This document shows positions 1-29,709 of a stretch of 64,000 nucleotides of DNA, piece by piece. How positions within the stretch are numbered: the first letter of the stretch is position 1; the number at the start of each line of letters is the position of its first letter. The notes beneath the pieces are model-generated. The model did not search any database. It saw only the letters and a program-made list of their open reading frames with translations, and had not been told where the DNA came from. The translations under genes and the position numbers were made by a program. Source of the stretch: Branchiostoma belcheri (lineage: Eukaryota; Chordata; Leptocardii; Amphioxiformes; Branchiostomatidae); NCBI RefSeq assembly GCF_001625305.1, contig NW_017802824.1, positions 2,063,838-2,127,837 on the forward strand, given 5' to 3'.

Positions 1-20
1 CTTGCCCCCCATCCCACCAG

Positions 21-16928
<16,908 letters not shown>

Positions 16929-17062
16929 TCGATTTAACTTGGATATACTTTCCTTTAGATATTGATAAGGTTATATCGGTAGGAATTACATGTAATGTAG
17001 TAATGTTACCTACATTAAAGGCACCCAAAACAGTTTCAGGGCAGTAGAACTGGATTGTAGTT

Positions 17063-17330
17063 ACTGTAGGTTGAATCAACCCAATCCCAAAGCAACTGTA
17101 GATATCTGTGAGTCAAAAATGCAATCTTGCTGACAGAAAACAGTTGCGTATTTTGTATAAAAGGCTGGTTCTAGCTATTTGTTGTCAGAACTTTAAAATA
17201 AAGGGACTCCTCACATACAATGCACATGTAGCTTGTTTTGGGGCTACATCAAATGCTTCTGGTACAAAATGTATTAGAATGTGTGAAGAAATGACAGTGA
17301 ATCAGACCGATTTCCTCATCTAGAAAATAT
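17063..17330. repeat. Dispersed repeat copy (GTTGAATCAACCC family)
   Basis: Copy of the family at 260-665, without the nested foldback, lying just past the MSH2 stop codon. Confidence 0.6.
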
Positions 17331-19922
17331 TTTGTTTTGCCGCCCTAAAATTGTATTGGACGCCTTTTACGTGTCACTTGTAGTTTTGTAAGTGTACATG
17401 TAGCTTGATAATTGTTAGTTGAAGAAGGTAGGTTTGTAGCATGATGCACACATGCATTTAGAGAAAAATATTTTAGCATCAGTTCTCATTTCATGAGGAA
17501 CATCATGTTAGCTGTCTTTATTGATGGTCAGATTTTGATGGAAAAAGTCATAATTTTCTAACCTGATGTATCATTGTGAATGATGACAGAAAATCAGTGG
17601 AGAACTGTAGAACTATGATCTTATAATGATTGTGCAACATTCCAAGTTGGATAGCCAACGTCTGTAGACTATAGTGAAGTAAAGCAGGCAGCTAGGCAGG
17701 CAAGCTTGGACAGCTCTGAAAACTAAATTGCGTGCGTATCCGAGTTAGTGGTACATGTACCTCCCTCGTACAATATCTCAGTAGACTAGATACATGTACA
17801 AAGCAATAATGCAAAAGTACATCATAGCATTAGCACAACCCTTGTAATGTCATGGCCATAGCATCTGATACTACCAAACCTGTGATATCTATCTGGGACT
17901 TGCTGTGTTGATGACTTTACAAGACACATGTCCCTCCATGTCTGCATTGTACAGGTGGCAAATGCGTCTAAACAATAAAACCCTTTGACAGTGTGCAGGA
18001 TTGTGTGTGTGTGAACTTATGTTATGTCGAACTCATTACCATATGAATGAAAACCAAGCAGATGCATGGTGGAAGGTAAAATCGTAACAGCTTGGGAATT
18101 GCCATAGTTATACGCCTGGCAGAGGCTCTGTTTCCATTGATATGATATTGAGAATGACACCGAAAAATTAACAAATTGATTTCCTTCGTACATTCTTCGT
18201 CACTGTGATAATATTCAGTTTGTTGTCATGAAGAAAAGACCAGGTTCAAATTGAAGCTACCCCTGTCCTTGGTGCTGAAAGCTATCCTCACATAATGTCC
18301 CCCTCCCCTGTTCGCAGTAATATTACGCCGTAACCGAGCATTTCCACCTCTCCTAACCTCATAAATCGGCTCCTTTTCTCTGTAAAGGCAGTTCTTACAA
18401 CTCTGTAGCTTATCTGGGGGAACAAAATTGCCCACAATAGTCCCGTTCGTCCGAAAATCCTTCGTAACTTCAGTTGTTTACGTAAAGCGGCTTTATGGTT
18501 TCAAATCGGTTGCCCATATTTGGTCGTAAAGTGACACGTCATCGTTGTTTATAACCAATCACCAACGAGGAATTGTATTAGCCAATCCAGCTCAATGACT
18601 CAAAAACTTTGCCGTGATGATAACCAATCAGCATCAAGGATACATAGGCTAATGACCCTCTGCGCCATGTATCAAAAGCGACTTCTAGCAGCCGGTGAAA
18701 TTATTGCATGTAAAAAAAATCTCCTCAAGTACCTGCAATAATTTCATGAACTGCTAGAGGCCCTCATTGACACGTGTGATGAATTGACATTATGGCGCCG
18801 TGGATGCATCACAGCATCCAATTAATTAAAACGTGAGGGAGTAAACTTTGTAAAGAAGGGTGCACGTTTGCCAGGGATGGAAAGATTCTTCTGGACACCT
18901 CAGGTATGAATTATTACACTTCTAGAAAGGGTTTGGTGGAAAAACTGGAACGAAAAGTTTATGCGTTTATGCGTTTTATTGATGTTTGTTTCATTTTTCG
19001 CTACTGAACATATTTTCCTTGATTTTGTTCTTGTTATCAGTTCTAAGCGTCCAGAAAACACATACACGTGAATAAGGATCATATAGAAAATATTGCAACA
19101 ACTAGTTCTATAATCGTTCGCGTTATTTTTACTTTAAACGCTAAGATTTACACCCAATCCTGCCTACATTTAACAATACATGCATGTATCTACATGATTC
19201 GCCTGGAGGATTACGTAACTACCTCGCATGACGTAACGGCACCTGGACTTAATGTATGCATATTTTTTAGCCTCGTTATCAGACGATATCCGTTGATTTG
19301 ATTGGCCCTCCTTTTAATCGAATTAATGCTCAGCTAAGAACTGTAAAATGGCCATTTTATTGCATAACTTTTGACGCCAGAAGCGTCCTTTTAGCTAAAT
19401 TGCGGACGTTTCGGTTATATTCGGCTATACTTTGTAACTTTGTGATCTTATCGTTGATACTATGATATGGGAAGAATTGGATTTTCAGTTTAACAATTGT
19501 CGATAAAGAGAAATGAACACTCAAAGATCTAAGTTACGCAAATGTAATATTTTACACGTACGTCGCGTGCAATTTACTCTTGTTGTACCGAGTCATTACA
19601 CGTTGTCACCTACTAGCTAGAAAATGTTGTTATCGCAATCAAAAGATAAACGGGTCAAAGAAAGATCATTTTTTGGAAAATTACTAACGTGTGTTTTCCT
19701 AAATTTATAAAGTTGAATGATGAGGATAGAAAAATTGAAAAGTTCGTATTTGTAAGATGAAAGTCATAATTAAATCATTTTATTTTTCAGGCCTGTATCT
19801 GTGATGATTGCCTATTGGCTTGTCGTAAATCTAATCTTAAAAACCTTGATTATCGAATGCAAATTTTGCTCATGATTTACAGGTGGCATGACACGTGTGC
19901 GTGAAACACGCCTTTAGCTTTC

Positions 19923-20003
19923 CAAGATGGCGAGTGTACATGGACGGGAAGAACGAGCGGGTAACAATTACGCCCAGGAAGACGCGCCATGCCCGCTTTA
20001 GTG
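19923..20003 (+). promoter_or_regulatory. YY1-type promoter and possible first exon
   Basis: CTTTCCAAGATGGCGAG is a pyrimidine start followed by a YY1 element, as at many TOP-type promoters, preceded by a CACGTG E-box at ~19891. About 80 nt downstream, TAGTG/GTAAGT at 20003 is a strong donor. An ATG within the YY1 element opens only 26 codons before TAG. It may be an alternative first exon for the repeated-exon RNA, but it lies outside the inverted duplication and has no partner on the right. Confidence 0.35.
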
Positions 20004-20171
20004 GTAAGTTGTACTTTAAATTGTCGTAGATACTCTCCGGACTATTATAGATAAATCTCCTTTAAGTTAAATGAAGCAAAAAGACAGAATTTCGATAATA
20101 AGTTTCGGCAATTATCCCCACGAGTTAACGCTGCACTTCGTTAAGTAACCGATGAGGGCGCATTTGCGTGG

Positions 20172-20233
20172 TCCAATAATAATTTTAATTATTATTGGCC
20201 TTTTTATCTTCCTTAAAAGGAAGATAAAAAGGC
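20172..20233. repeat. Two adjacent perfect stem-loops
   Basis: CCAATAATAATT and its complement form a 12-bp stem with a 2-nt centre (20173-20198). Immediately after, a 17-bp perfect stem (GCCTTTTTATCTTCCTT and complement, 20198-20233) has a 2-nt centre. They sit about 160 bp outside the left end of the 8-kb inverted duplication. Confidence 0.8.
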
Positions 20234-20654
20234 ACTTTCATTTATTCAAATGTTTATTCATTTTACACCGTACCCACACCAGATCTTTGAGCATGGGTCA
20301 ACCAATTACTATTCAATGAGGGTGAAATTAATGATCCTGAAATAGAAGAACTTACACCAATCCATCTGAGATAGTCTCGCGTCACGAGCCGATAGCGGCC
20401 GTTCCAAATTTTAGACAGGCTTAGAAAAAGTCTAACAAATTGCCGCGTTTTCAACAACATTTTCAATGTGTGGTGCGCTTGTAGAGTATATATAAAATGT
20501 ATGTGCATGTCTTTTTAGTCAGTTGTTCAGCGTTTTGAGGTTATATTTGTTGAAAGAAATTGTGTATCGACCAAACCTTTTTCTTTATCTCAACGTGGTT
20601 CAAAACACCTGTTGGAATGTGGCCGTGTACATAATCAGTTATTTTTCCCGCCAA

Positions 20655-22945
20655 ATATTTGCGCAAACAAGATGGGGGCCTCAAAGCTTCAGGGCGCCGA
20701 AATGAATACGCTACAAAACGGTTGAAAACTAGTTATGTCGAGGTGACCATACTTTCGTTCTTCATTATCATTTGTAATGTATTATGTATGATTTAAAAGC
20801 TTGTTCGTTTCCATTTTAGAGCAATTCAGTAAATAGTAATGACCAAGCCCACGTATTTCTGGCGCAAACACTACAGTTGACTATGCTTGAAGGTAACAAT
20901 TCCTGTTTTCAAAACATATTTTGCGCCGAGTGTTTTCGTATTCCACATAAAGCATATTCCACTAAGCTAAAGTGGGTGTCACTGGAAGACCGAAGAAAAA
21001 TGTCAAGACTATGCATGATGTAAAAAAAAGACTAATAAACTGGTAGACGTCCCAATTACTAAGTACCTAATACCAGCCCAGAAGAGAACTAGAAATAGCC
21101 ATGCGGCCGGATATGCCTTCAAGTACCAGAGTTATGAACCAAGGATGGAGGTGTTCAAGAATGCATTCTTTCCTAGAACTATCGCAGAGTGGAATTCGCT
21201 GTCACCAAGTACAGTAGGGGTATTGTCATTAGATAGTTTTAAACAGTGTCTAGAGTTAGATGTTCGAAGGACAAGTCGATCGGTGTAATATAGCCAGCTG
21301 CCGCCGCGCCGTTTGCCTGCGAAGCTGGTGTGTCACGCTGAAAGGCGGTTTTACCGGCTATACAGATACAGGATACAGATGCATATTATGTACAGTTTTC
21401 GTCTAGGTATGTGTTTGTTTTAAAGTAAAGATATTATATATAAATTTAAGGTGTGTGTCTGCGCATTACTAGTTTTTAATTTGAGAGAAGTGTTCAACTT
21501 ATAATGTATGTATGGTTAGATGATGGCAGATACAGTAGTGAGAACTTCCGTCTGAACCTGATAAAACAGATTGAACCAATGATTTGAAGACCGAATATCA
21601 GGAATATCAGGTGAGAAAAATCTGAATTGTGCATTTTACCTACAGTTAATTTGAGTTGAGACAAATGTGTAACTTCTAATGTCTGTATATAGTTAGATGA
21701 TGACTGATGCAGTAGTGGGGACTTGTACTGTCTAAACCTGATGAGACAGATTGGACCACATCAGATGATTTGAAGACTCAGGAATATTAGGTGAGAAAAA
21801 TCCCAATTCTGCATTTTACCTACCATTTACTTGGTATAATTTGAAACAAGTGTGTAACGTTTAATGTCTGCATACTATTAGTTAGGTGGCTGCCGACTTA
21901 TATAGGAGTGAAAAATCCCAATTCTGCATTTTAACTACCATTTACTTGGTATTATTTGAGACAAGTGTGTAACTTTTAATGTCTGTACACATTGTAGTTA
22001 CATGTACTGTAGGTGGCTGCTGACTGATGCAGTACTAGTAGTGGGGACTACTGCCTGTACCTAACAAGACAGACTGGACCAGACCAGATGATTTGAAGAC
22101 CCAAGAGGAATATCAGGTAAGAAAAAGCCCAATTATGTATTTTACCTACTGAGCTATTTGATGTTATTTGAGACAAGAGTGTAACTTTTAATGTCCAATA
22201 GTTAGGTGGCTGCTGACCGATGCAGTAGTCGTGAATTCTTCGTAAACCTGACGACAAGATTGGACCAGACCAGGTGATTTGAAGACCGACGATGACTCTC
22301 AGGTGAGAAAAATCAGAGTTTGCATTCAACCTACTATTTACTTAGTTATTTGAGACAAGTGTGTAACTTCTAATGTTTGTATAGTTAGATGACTGCTGAC
22401 TGATGCAGTATTGAAGACTACTGCCTTGACCTGACAAAAGAAGATTGGACCAGATCAGGTGATTTAGAGACACAAGAGCAAGATGACAACAACAACATCC
22501 ACAGGTGAGATAATGATTGCTTTTGAAGATCTGTTTGACTCTAGCATTCTTCCCTTATACACTTTATAAAAATAACACACATGTAGCAAAACATCTTTCA
22601 CATTAATTTTGTATTGCCTTTGTAGAGCCTAACTCTTTCAAAATCTATTCAATCAATGGGATAGTTGAATTGCATGATGCTATCATTAGTTTGGTTATTC
22701 AGTGTTGCCTATGGATGTTTTCCATCACACATCCTTTTCCTTTTATATTATTTTTAGGTGTGTCTGTCCAGTCTGTGTGAAACCTGCGATAACAGCTCAA
22801 CAAACCATTTGACTTGAAGATGCAGAAGGAATTGAAGACAGCAAAGCAGTGAGAGAAGACAGTGGGCACACTTGTAACTTGAGTATATTTTTAATTATTG
22901 TTTAGCAACACACCCAGGCTAATAAATCGTATAATCCAGTTCTGA
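20655..22945 (+). ncRNA. Candidate spliced noncoding RNA with repeated exons, left copy
   Basis: Six related modules occur at 21516-21610, 21693-21790, 21885-21913 (truncated), 21997-22116, 22202-22302 and 22385-22504. Each full module begins after a TAG or CAG acceptor and ends at GTGAG or GTAAG, leaving introns of about 82-85 nt. A 253-nt intron leads to a terminal exon from 22758 with AATAAA at 22921-22926. A donor conserved in both arms (GAAG/GTA at 20892) may end a first exon containing AACAAGATGG at ~20656. All frames are broken by stops, so it is not coding. Modules contain CTGTCT...AGACAG hairpin arms. No convincing C/D or H/ACA snoRNA was found in the introns. Transcription is inferred. 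Confidence 0.5.
20960..21385 (+). mobile_element. LINE 3' fragment in left arm
   Basis: Encodes FFPRTIAEWNSLSPSTVG followed by a stop and a GC-rich 3' UTR ending CCGGCTATACAGATACAG. The corresponding right-arm sequence lacks it, so it inserted after the inverted duplication. Confidence 0.75.
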
Positions 22946-25419
22946 GTTTAAGAGCTTTCACTGCTTTTAATTGCAATATTAGTATGTCACACTTTTCTAG
23001 ACTCCTTTTCACATCTTCAAACAATTACTCATACGAAAGAAGTTATAGTGTCAATCCAATATAACCTCCTTGGTCCCATATTGCACTTGTCACACTTTCT
23101 GCACTGTGCTTTGGACCTTTACAGGCAGCATTTAGCTCCATTCTTACTGTCATAAACTTGCATGTTGCGTGACATAATATCTTGCATTAGTAAGGCCAAG
23201 TGCTGTTGTCAGTAACAGTGACTTTTGTTTCTCTGTCTTCAAGATGCAGACCCAGAGACTGGACTGCAGCAGGAGGAAGAAACAGACTTTTGTAGGCATG
23301 CTGAGGGCTGCGTGAAAGAAGATGGGGAGAAGTGAGTATGGTTTCTTCATTAACACGAGACAACACTCCACATGCACAGTCCGGACTAGTCCACTGAAAT
23401 TTCCTTTTTACAGAGGCACACTTGCACTCACATTTCTCTTTTTTCGTGAGGAGCCATTTAATGTTTATTGTAGCCGGCGACCTCAATTTCATGTTAAGCA
23501 ACACTGAAAAATTCTTCATATTGTATGGTTGAATGCCAAATTACCCCAAAATTTTTGCTTCAGACCTAAAATTTACACTTAAATTCTTCCGCCGAAAAAG
23601 TTTGCCGGCTGCATGAATTCCACGTTGTTATCCTCTTCATATTGTATCCAGAATTGCCCCCAAAATTGTCGCTTTGGACCTTTACACTTCAATTCTCCTG
23701 CCGAAAAACTTTGTATCTTAGCCGCCCGCATTAATTCCTTATTAGTCATCCTCTTCGTATCGTATGCATGGATAAATTGAACCCAAAATTGTCGCTTTAG
23801 ACCTTTCTTTACACTTAAATTCTCCCGCCAAAAAATTAATTGGCACCCTCATCTGGTTAATTAATTGGATTAAGTTTTCCCGCCAAAAAACTTAGTTTAT
23901 AGAGCACTCTAACCTTGAACTTGTGCCCCCCTCCCCACTCTTCCTGCCCACCTCCCACACTTCTTCCACAACTCAGAGTATGTTAGTTACACTGTTCTCT
24001 GGACTTCTTCAAACATGTAATCACCACACTCTGCTACACAAACACTTCGCTGATCGAGTGCAGTTTTTCCACCACTTTGACTTTAGAATAAATTCTAATC
24101 TCTTGCTCTCCTGCGGTCAGTCAATTGCACTGGTATACTGATGTGTCGAAGCATCAATGTCTCCAAAAAGACATCCCCCGGGGAGTACACTTAGTGCTTT
24201 GACCGACCATGAGAGCAACAGATTATTCTAAAGTGTAAGTGGTGGAAAAACTGCACTCGATCAACAAAGTGTTTGTGTAGCAGAGTGTGGTGATTACATG
24301 TTTGAAGAAGTCCAGAGAACAGTGTAACTAACATACTCTTGAGTTCAACACAGTGGAAGAAGTGTGGGAGGTGGGCAGGAAGAGTGGGGAGGGAGCACAA
24401 GTTCAAGGTTAGAGTGCTCTATATACTAAGTTTTTTGGCGGGAAAACTTAATCCAATTAATTAACCAGGTGAGGGTGCCAATTAATTTTTTTTGGCGGGA
24501 AAATGGACTGAACAAGGAATTAGTGTGGAATCAAGTTTTTTGGCGGGAGAATTTAAGTGTAAATTAAGGTGTAAAGCGAGAATTTTTGGAGCGACAATGC
24601 AGCCAGCTGTAATACAAAGATTTTCGGTGGGAGAATATAAGTGTAACGGTCCAAAGCGACAATTTTGGAGGCAATTTGGCATTCATACGATATGAAGAGG
24701 ATGACTAAGGAATTAATGCGGCCAGGTAAGATACAAAGTTTTTCGGCAGGAGAATTCAAAAGTAAACATCTGAAGCAACAATTTAGGGGCAATTTGGCAT
24801 TCAACCAATAATATGAAGAATTTTTCATTGTTGCTTTAACATGAAATTGAAGTTGCAGGCTACAATCAATGTTTCAAATGAAACAAGAGAAATGTGAGTG
24901 CAAGAGAAAAGAGAAATGTGAGTGCAAGTGTGTGCATGTGGAGTGTTGTCTCGTGTTAATAAACAAACCATACTCACTCCTCCCCATCTTCTTTCACACA
25001 GCCCTGCCTACAAAAGTCTGGTTCTCCCTCCTGCTGCGGGTCCAGTCTCTAGGTCTGCATCTTGGAGACAGAGGAACAAAAGTCACTGTATTGACAACAG
25101 CACTTTAATAGCCTTACTAATGCAAGATATTATGTCACGCAACATGCAAGTTTATGACAGTAACAATGGAGCTAAATTCTGCCGGAAAGGTCCAAAGCAC
25201 AGTGCAGAAAGTGCTGTATCTCAAATGACTAAAAGTGCAATGTGGGACCAAGGAGGTTATACTGGAGACACTATAACTTCTTTCATATGAGTAATTGTTT
25301 GAAGATGTGAAAAGGAGTCTAGAAAAGTGTGACATACAAATGTACTGTGTAATGAAAAGCAGTGAAAGCTTTAGTGACTGGATGATCGGATTTTAGGATA
25401 GAAATGTATATATATATAG

Positions 25420-27220
25420 CCTGGGTGTGTTGCTGAACAAATGAACTATACTCACAAGTTACAAGTGTGCCCACTGTCTTCTCTCACTGCTTTGCTGTCT
25501 TCATTTCCTTCTGCATCTTCAAGTCAACTGGTTTGCTGTCAAAGCCATCATCGCAAGTTTCTCCCAGACTGGACAGCCAGCACACACCTATAAATAATAA
25601 AAATTTCCAGGCAACTAGGTGACTATTAAAGTGATAAAATCCTGCAATTTAACTACCAGTATCCCTTTGCTTAGATATGTACACTGGAGTGTTAAAAGTA
25701 GCTTGTTATGCCTCTGAGTTCTTAACACAGAGAAAAAATAAAGTTGAAAGCATTGTCTCACCTTTGCAAACTCTTCACTCTGTCTTCAACTTCAAAGTCA
25801 GCTGGTTTGGACAGGAACATAAGGACTGCTGACCCTAATTATAACTACATAATCATAAAAGAACAATTGATGGTACATGACTATTGTATGAATGGGTAAC
25901 TAGCTACCAGGTAAAGATGAACTCTTGTACGCGACCTTTTACTTTGCCTCTTCCTAGAAATGTTGACAAGTGCTCAAGAAGAGTAATGTACTTAGTGTAG
26001 TAATTTATTAAATCAAAGGCAATACAAAATTTATGTGAAAGATGTTTTCCTACATGTGTGTTATTTCTATAAGCGTAAGACATAAGGAAAGAGTGCTAGA
26101 GTCAAATGACAAACAGATATTCTAAAGCATTGTCTCACCTGTGGATGTTGTTTTTGTCATCTTAATTGCTCTTGTGTCTCTAAATCACCCGATCAGGTCC
26201 AATTTCTCTTGTCAGGTTCAGACAAGAGTCTTCACTACTGCATCAGTCAGCAGTCACCTAACTATACAGACATTAGAAGTTATACACTTGTCTCAAATAA
26301 AGTAAATAGTAGGTTGAATGCAGAATTCAGATTTTTCTCACCTGAGAGTCATCTTTGGTCTTCAAATCACCTGGTCTGGTCCAATGTTCTCTTGTCAGGT
26401 TTACGAAGAATTCACCACTACTGCATCAGTCAGCAGCCACCTAACTATACAGAAATTAGAAGTTACACTTGCCTCAAATAACATCAAATAGCTGTAGTTA
26501 AAATGCAGAATTGGGATTTTTCTTACCTGATATTCCTCTTCGGTCTTCAAATCAGCTGACCTGGTCCAATCTGTCTTGTCAGGTTCAGACAGTAGTCTTT
26601 TCACTCCTGTATAAGTCAGCAGCCACCTAACTATGCAGACATTAAAAGTTACACACTTGTTTCAAATAATACCAAGTAAATGGTAGGTAAAATGCAGAAT
26701 TGGAATTTTTCTTACCTGATATTCCTCTTGAATCATCAAATCATCTGGTCTGGTCAAGTCTGTCTAGTCAGGTTCAGACAGAAGTCCTCACTACTGCATC
26801 AGTCGTCACTTAACTAATATAGAGAAATTAGAAGTTAGACATTTGTCTCAAATAATAAAAACTTAGCAATGCTCACACACACCTTGAATATCTTTACTTT
26901 AAAACAAACACATATCTCGAACCTCCACGAAAACTCTACATAATGACCATAAAAATGGGGATGGAAACAACAATAAAATAAATCAACCCCCTTCAACTGA
27001 AACTTCATGTGGAATACGAAAAAACTCGGCGCAAAATGTTTTGAAAACAGGAATTGCTACCTTCAAGCATAGTCAACTGTAGTGTTTGCGCCAGAAATAC
27101 TTGGGCTTGGTCATTACTCTTTACTGAATTACTCTAAAAAGGAAACGAACAAGCTTTTAAATTATACATGATACGGTGCAGATGATAATGAAGAACGAAA
27201 GTATGACCAACTCGACATGA
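25420..27220 (-). ncRNA. Candidate spliced noncoding RNA with repeated exons, right copy
   Basis: Mirror of the left array on the other strand. Modules in transcription order: 26813-26716, 26630-26527, 26444-26342, 26261-26139, with GT-AG introns of 85, 82 and 80 nt, then a 551-nt intron and a terminal exon 25587-25420. The first-exon donor is conserved at 27061. Four modules here against six (one truncated) on the left show that module number changed after duplication while splice sites stayed intact. A 910-bp repeat insertion upstream (27222-28133) may have displaced its promoter. The two copies converge toward the centre. Confidence 0.45.
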
Positions 27221-27221
27221 T

Positions 27222-28133
27222 TATTACCTTCGCCAAGAAGGTTATGTTTTCAGGGGCGTTCGTGTGTGTGTGTGTGTGTGTGTGTGTCTGTCTGTCTGTC
27301 AACACGATAACTTGAGAAGGCCTTGATGGATTGTCTTGATACTTGGTAGATGGGTAGGTCTTGATGAGACCTCAAAATGATTAGATTTTGGACCCCCTAG
27401 CGGCTTGTTATGGTACTGCAGCTGAACTTCCGGTTTTGATATCTCAAGATCCAGACATGCTATGGTGATGAAATTTGGATGGTAGGTAGCTCTTGTGCTG
27501 GGAAAGAAGTGACGTGAGTTTGGGCCCCCTAGCGGCTTGCTCTAGAACTGCAGGGGGGTTTAAAGGACAAATGTTTAAAAGAGGATAACTCAAGAACCGA
27601 TTGATGGATCATCGTGATTTTTGGTATGTAGGTAGCTTAAGTGATGCTTGACATAATGATATTACAATTATACGAATATTGATGTAATTTACATAATTAA
27701 TGAGGAAATTCTATAAATCAGCTGCATTCCATGATAGGAAGTTCAAGCTTGTAACATATGTTATTAAGAACGAGAGAAACACAGGCAAATATTGATTATG
27801 CAAATGAAGACTTAATTTGCATAATTAATGAGAAAATGTTATAATTGCGTAGTGGTAACTGCCTGGAATTTCATACTTGGGGTGTTTGAAAGTTAAGTGA
27901 AGGTGAACATAATTAAACATAACTTATTCAAATAAGGACCACATTTGCATAATTTATGAGAAAATGGCATTCTTTGTTAAGATAAGACTGTCTTTTGGTG
28001 GAGAATATGATCAACAGACTGATATAATTCATGCAATTGAGGATCCTATTTGCACAATCAGGGTGATTAGCATATTTCTTATTCATAAAGGCTAACATCA
28101 TTTGGCGAAGGTATGAGATCGTGGAACTCTAGT
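27222..28133 (+). mobile_element. ~910-bp dispersed repeat, copy 2
   Basis: Same family as 15486-16394, inserted into the right arm of the inverted duplication; the left arm reads straight through the site. ATTA flanks both ends, a likely target duplication. Confidence 0.85.
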
Positions 28134-28905
28134 ATTAGTTTTCAAACGTTTTGTATGGTATTCATTTCGGCGCCCTAAAGCTTTGAGGCCCCCATCTTGT
28201 TTACGCAAATTTTTTGCGGAAAAAATAACTGATTATGTACACAGCCACATTCCAACAGGTGTTTTGAACCACGTGGAGATAAAGAAAAAGGTTTCTTTCA
28301 ACAAATATAACCTCAAAACGCTTAACAACCGACTAAAAGAAATGCACATACATTTTATATATACTCTACAAGCGCACCACACATTGAAAACGAGGCAACT
28401 TGATAAGACTTTTTCTAAGCCTATCTAAAATTAGGAACGGCCTCTCCCTAATACAAAAATAGGTCATTTTTTTACGAAATATACCCTGACATGTTCGTAC
28501 TAGTTGCTAAGGAATAATGTACATGTCAGCCAAACAATGTACTGGTTTACCTGCAACAATGAGCGAAGTCGTCTCTATACCACGCTACTCTTCCCAACTG
28601 TCTCGCCATTTTTGTCTTATCCAAAATTCGCCAGGTCAGGAAATCCGCACTTTCTCCTCAAAACATCACCAGAACGGCACAAATCCACATACAGCAAAAA
28701 CTCCCAGACATTCTGCTGCACACTTCCTAAGACATTCTATCAACGAAAACGTACCCAGAAAGTTGTGAAAAAATCAGCCCAGGGTATTCCCGTCGTACGA
28801 AATCGCCATTTTGAGTGGACCATACCAAACTTGTTTTTACACAGGTGTGCAGAACGGCTGTGCATAATTAATGTGAAGTTGATAATCCAATTATGACGAC
28901 CAATG

Positions 28906-29545
28906 ACGGCCCGTTTCGGTGCCAGGCACTTATATGTGTCGAAGAAGGACGATTAGATTATCTAATTATACGAAGGTTACTAACGTTGATGTCGACTCAA
29001 ATATGTTGAAATATGTTTCTTTTCCTTTGAGAAGCACGAGAAGCGCAAGATCTAAAACACAACTGTTTGCTATGTCGTACTTCCCAAGACTTGTATGTAT
29101 ATGGAACAGTTTGGATGTCAGTCTGAGAACATTGGGTTTACATGTCTCTCAGCCACAACACTTGAATACTTTCAAAAGACAGTTGATGATACATTTACAT
29201 AATAGGTTTAATGCGATCTATGACACCGATGCTGCATGTAGCTGGATATCTTTTTGCAGATGTACGACCTGTAAGGCCACAAGGCCGCGATAACTGCCCT
29301 ATAGTTGTCACTATATTGTCATATATCTTAATATGTTATAGTATGTTGTCAGTTGAATTGTCTACTTTTGTATCATTACTGTTTTAGTATGTATTTTGTA
29401 TGTGGAGAGACAACTGGCAGAGGTGTAACACTAGACCATAAGAGGTGCAATTATGCACCTATTTTGTCTCTCCTCCATGCTACTTGCTGTTGCATTGGAA
29501 AGTGTAATAGATAAATAAATAAATAAATAAAATAAATAAATCTCG
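28906..29545 (+). mobile_element. LINE 3' fragment of a second family
   Basis: A 124-codon open frame encodes a reverse-transcriptase C terminus (YFPRLVCIWNSL ... FKRQLMIHLHN ... CRCTTC). It is followed by ~200 bp and an (AAATA)n tail at 29505-29545, typical of LINE 3' ends. 5' truncated; not a host gene. Confidence 0.7.
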
Positions 29546-29709
29546 GTAAAAAAATGGGTAAAAATGCAGCTACAGGGCACCTTTAAATTAGTATTTCTAT
29601 CATCAGAAATAAACGTTTTCAAGAATAAGCTGTTATGTGGAAACATAACACTCTTGCCCAATTTTCCTATTCATCTATTTTCGCGGTTTATTCCGTGGTA
29701 GAATAAACA

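Larger units (their letters stand above)
17000..20393. other. Intergenic interval downstream of MSH2
   Basis: No protein gene found. It holds a dispersed repeat (17063-17330), several CCAAT boxes in both orientations around 18550-18640 that could mark an unrecognised promoter, a hairpin at ~18683-18751, and two adjacent stem-loops at 20172-20233. The poly(A) site of MSH2 is not clear; AATAAA at ~17202 lies inside the repeat. Confidence 0.5.
20394..28443. repeat. Large imperfect inverted duplication (~8 kb)
   Basis: Left arm 20394-24125 and right arm 24195-28443 are reverse complements with many substitutions and indels, around a ~70-bp spacer. Anchors pairing across the centre: 20395-20425 with 28415-28443, 20860-20940 with 27015-27110, the module arrays 21516-22504 with 26139-26813, the terminal exons 22758-22945 with 25420-25587, and 23970-24120 with 24205-24345. 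The left arm carries a LINE tail (about 20960-21385) absent from the right. The right arm carries a 910-bp repeat (27222-28133) absent from the left. The duplication therefore predates both insertions. Each arm also holds tandem ~120-bp units (23540-23900; 24430-24830). Confidence 0.9.

Noticed and set aside
21611..22384. C/D-box snoRNAs in the short introns or modules
   Set aside because: ATGATGA and CTGA occur in some modules, but without a terminal stem and without conservation of both boxes across copies.
24869..25290. Open frames of 79 and 122 codons in the right arm
   Set aside because: No domain, and the paired left-arm sequence breaks the frames, so there is no sign of coding selection.
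28504..28896. 130-codon open frame
   Set aside because: No recognisable domain, no splice context, and it abuts the LINE fragment; low-confidence chance ORF.
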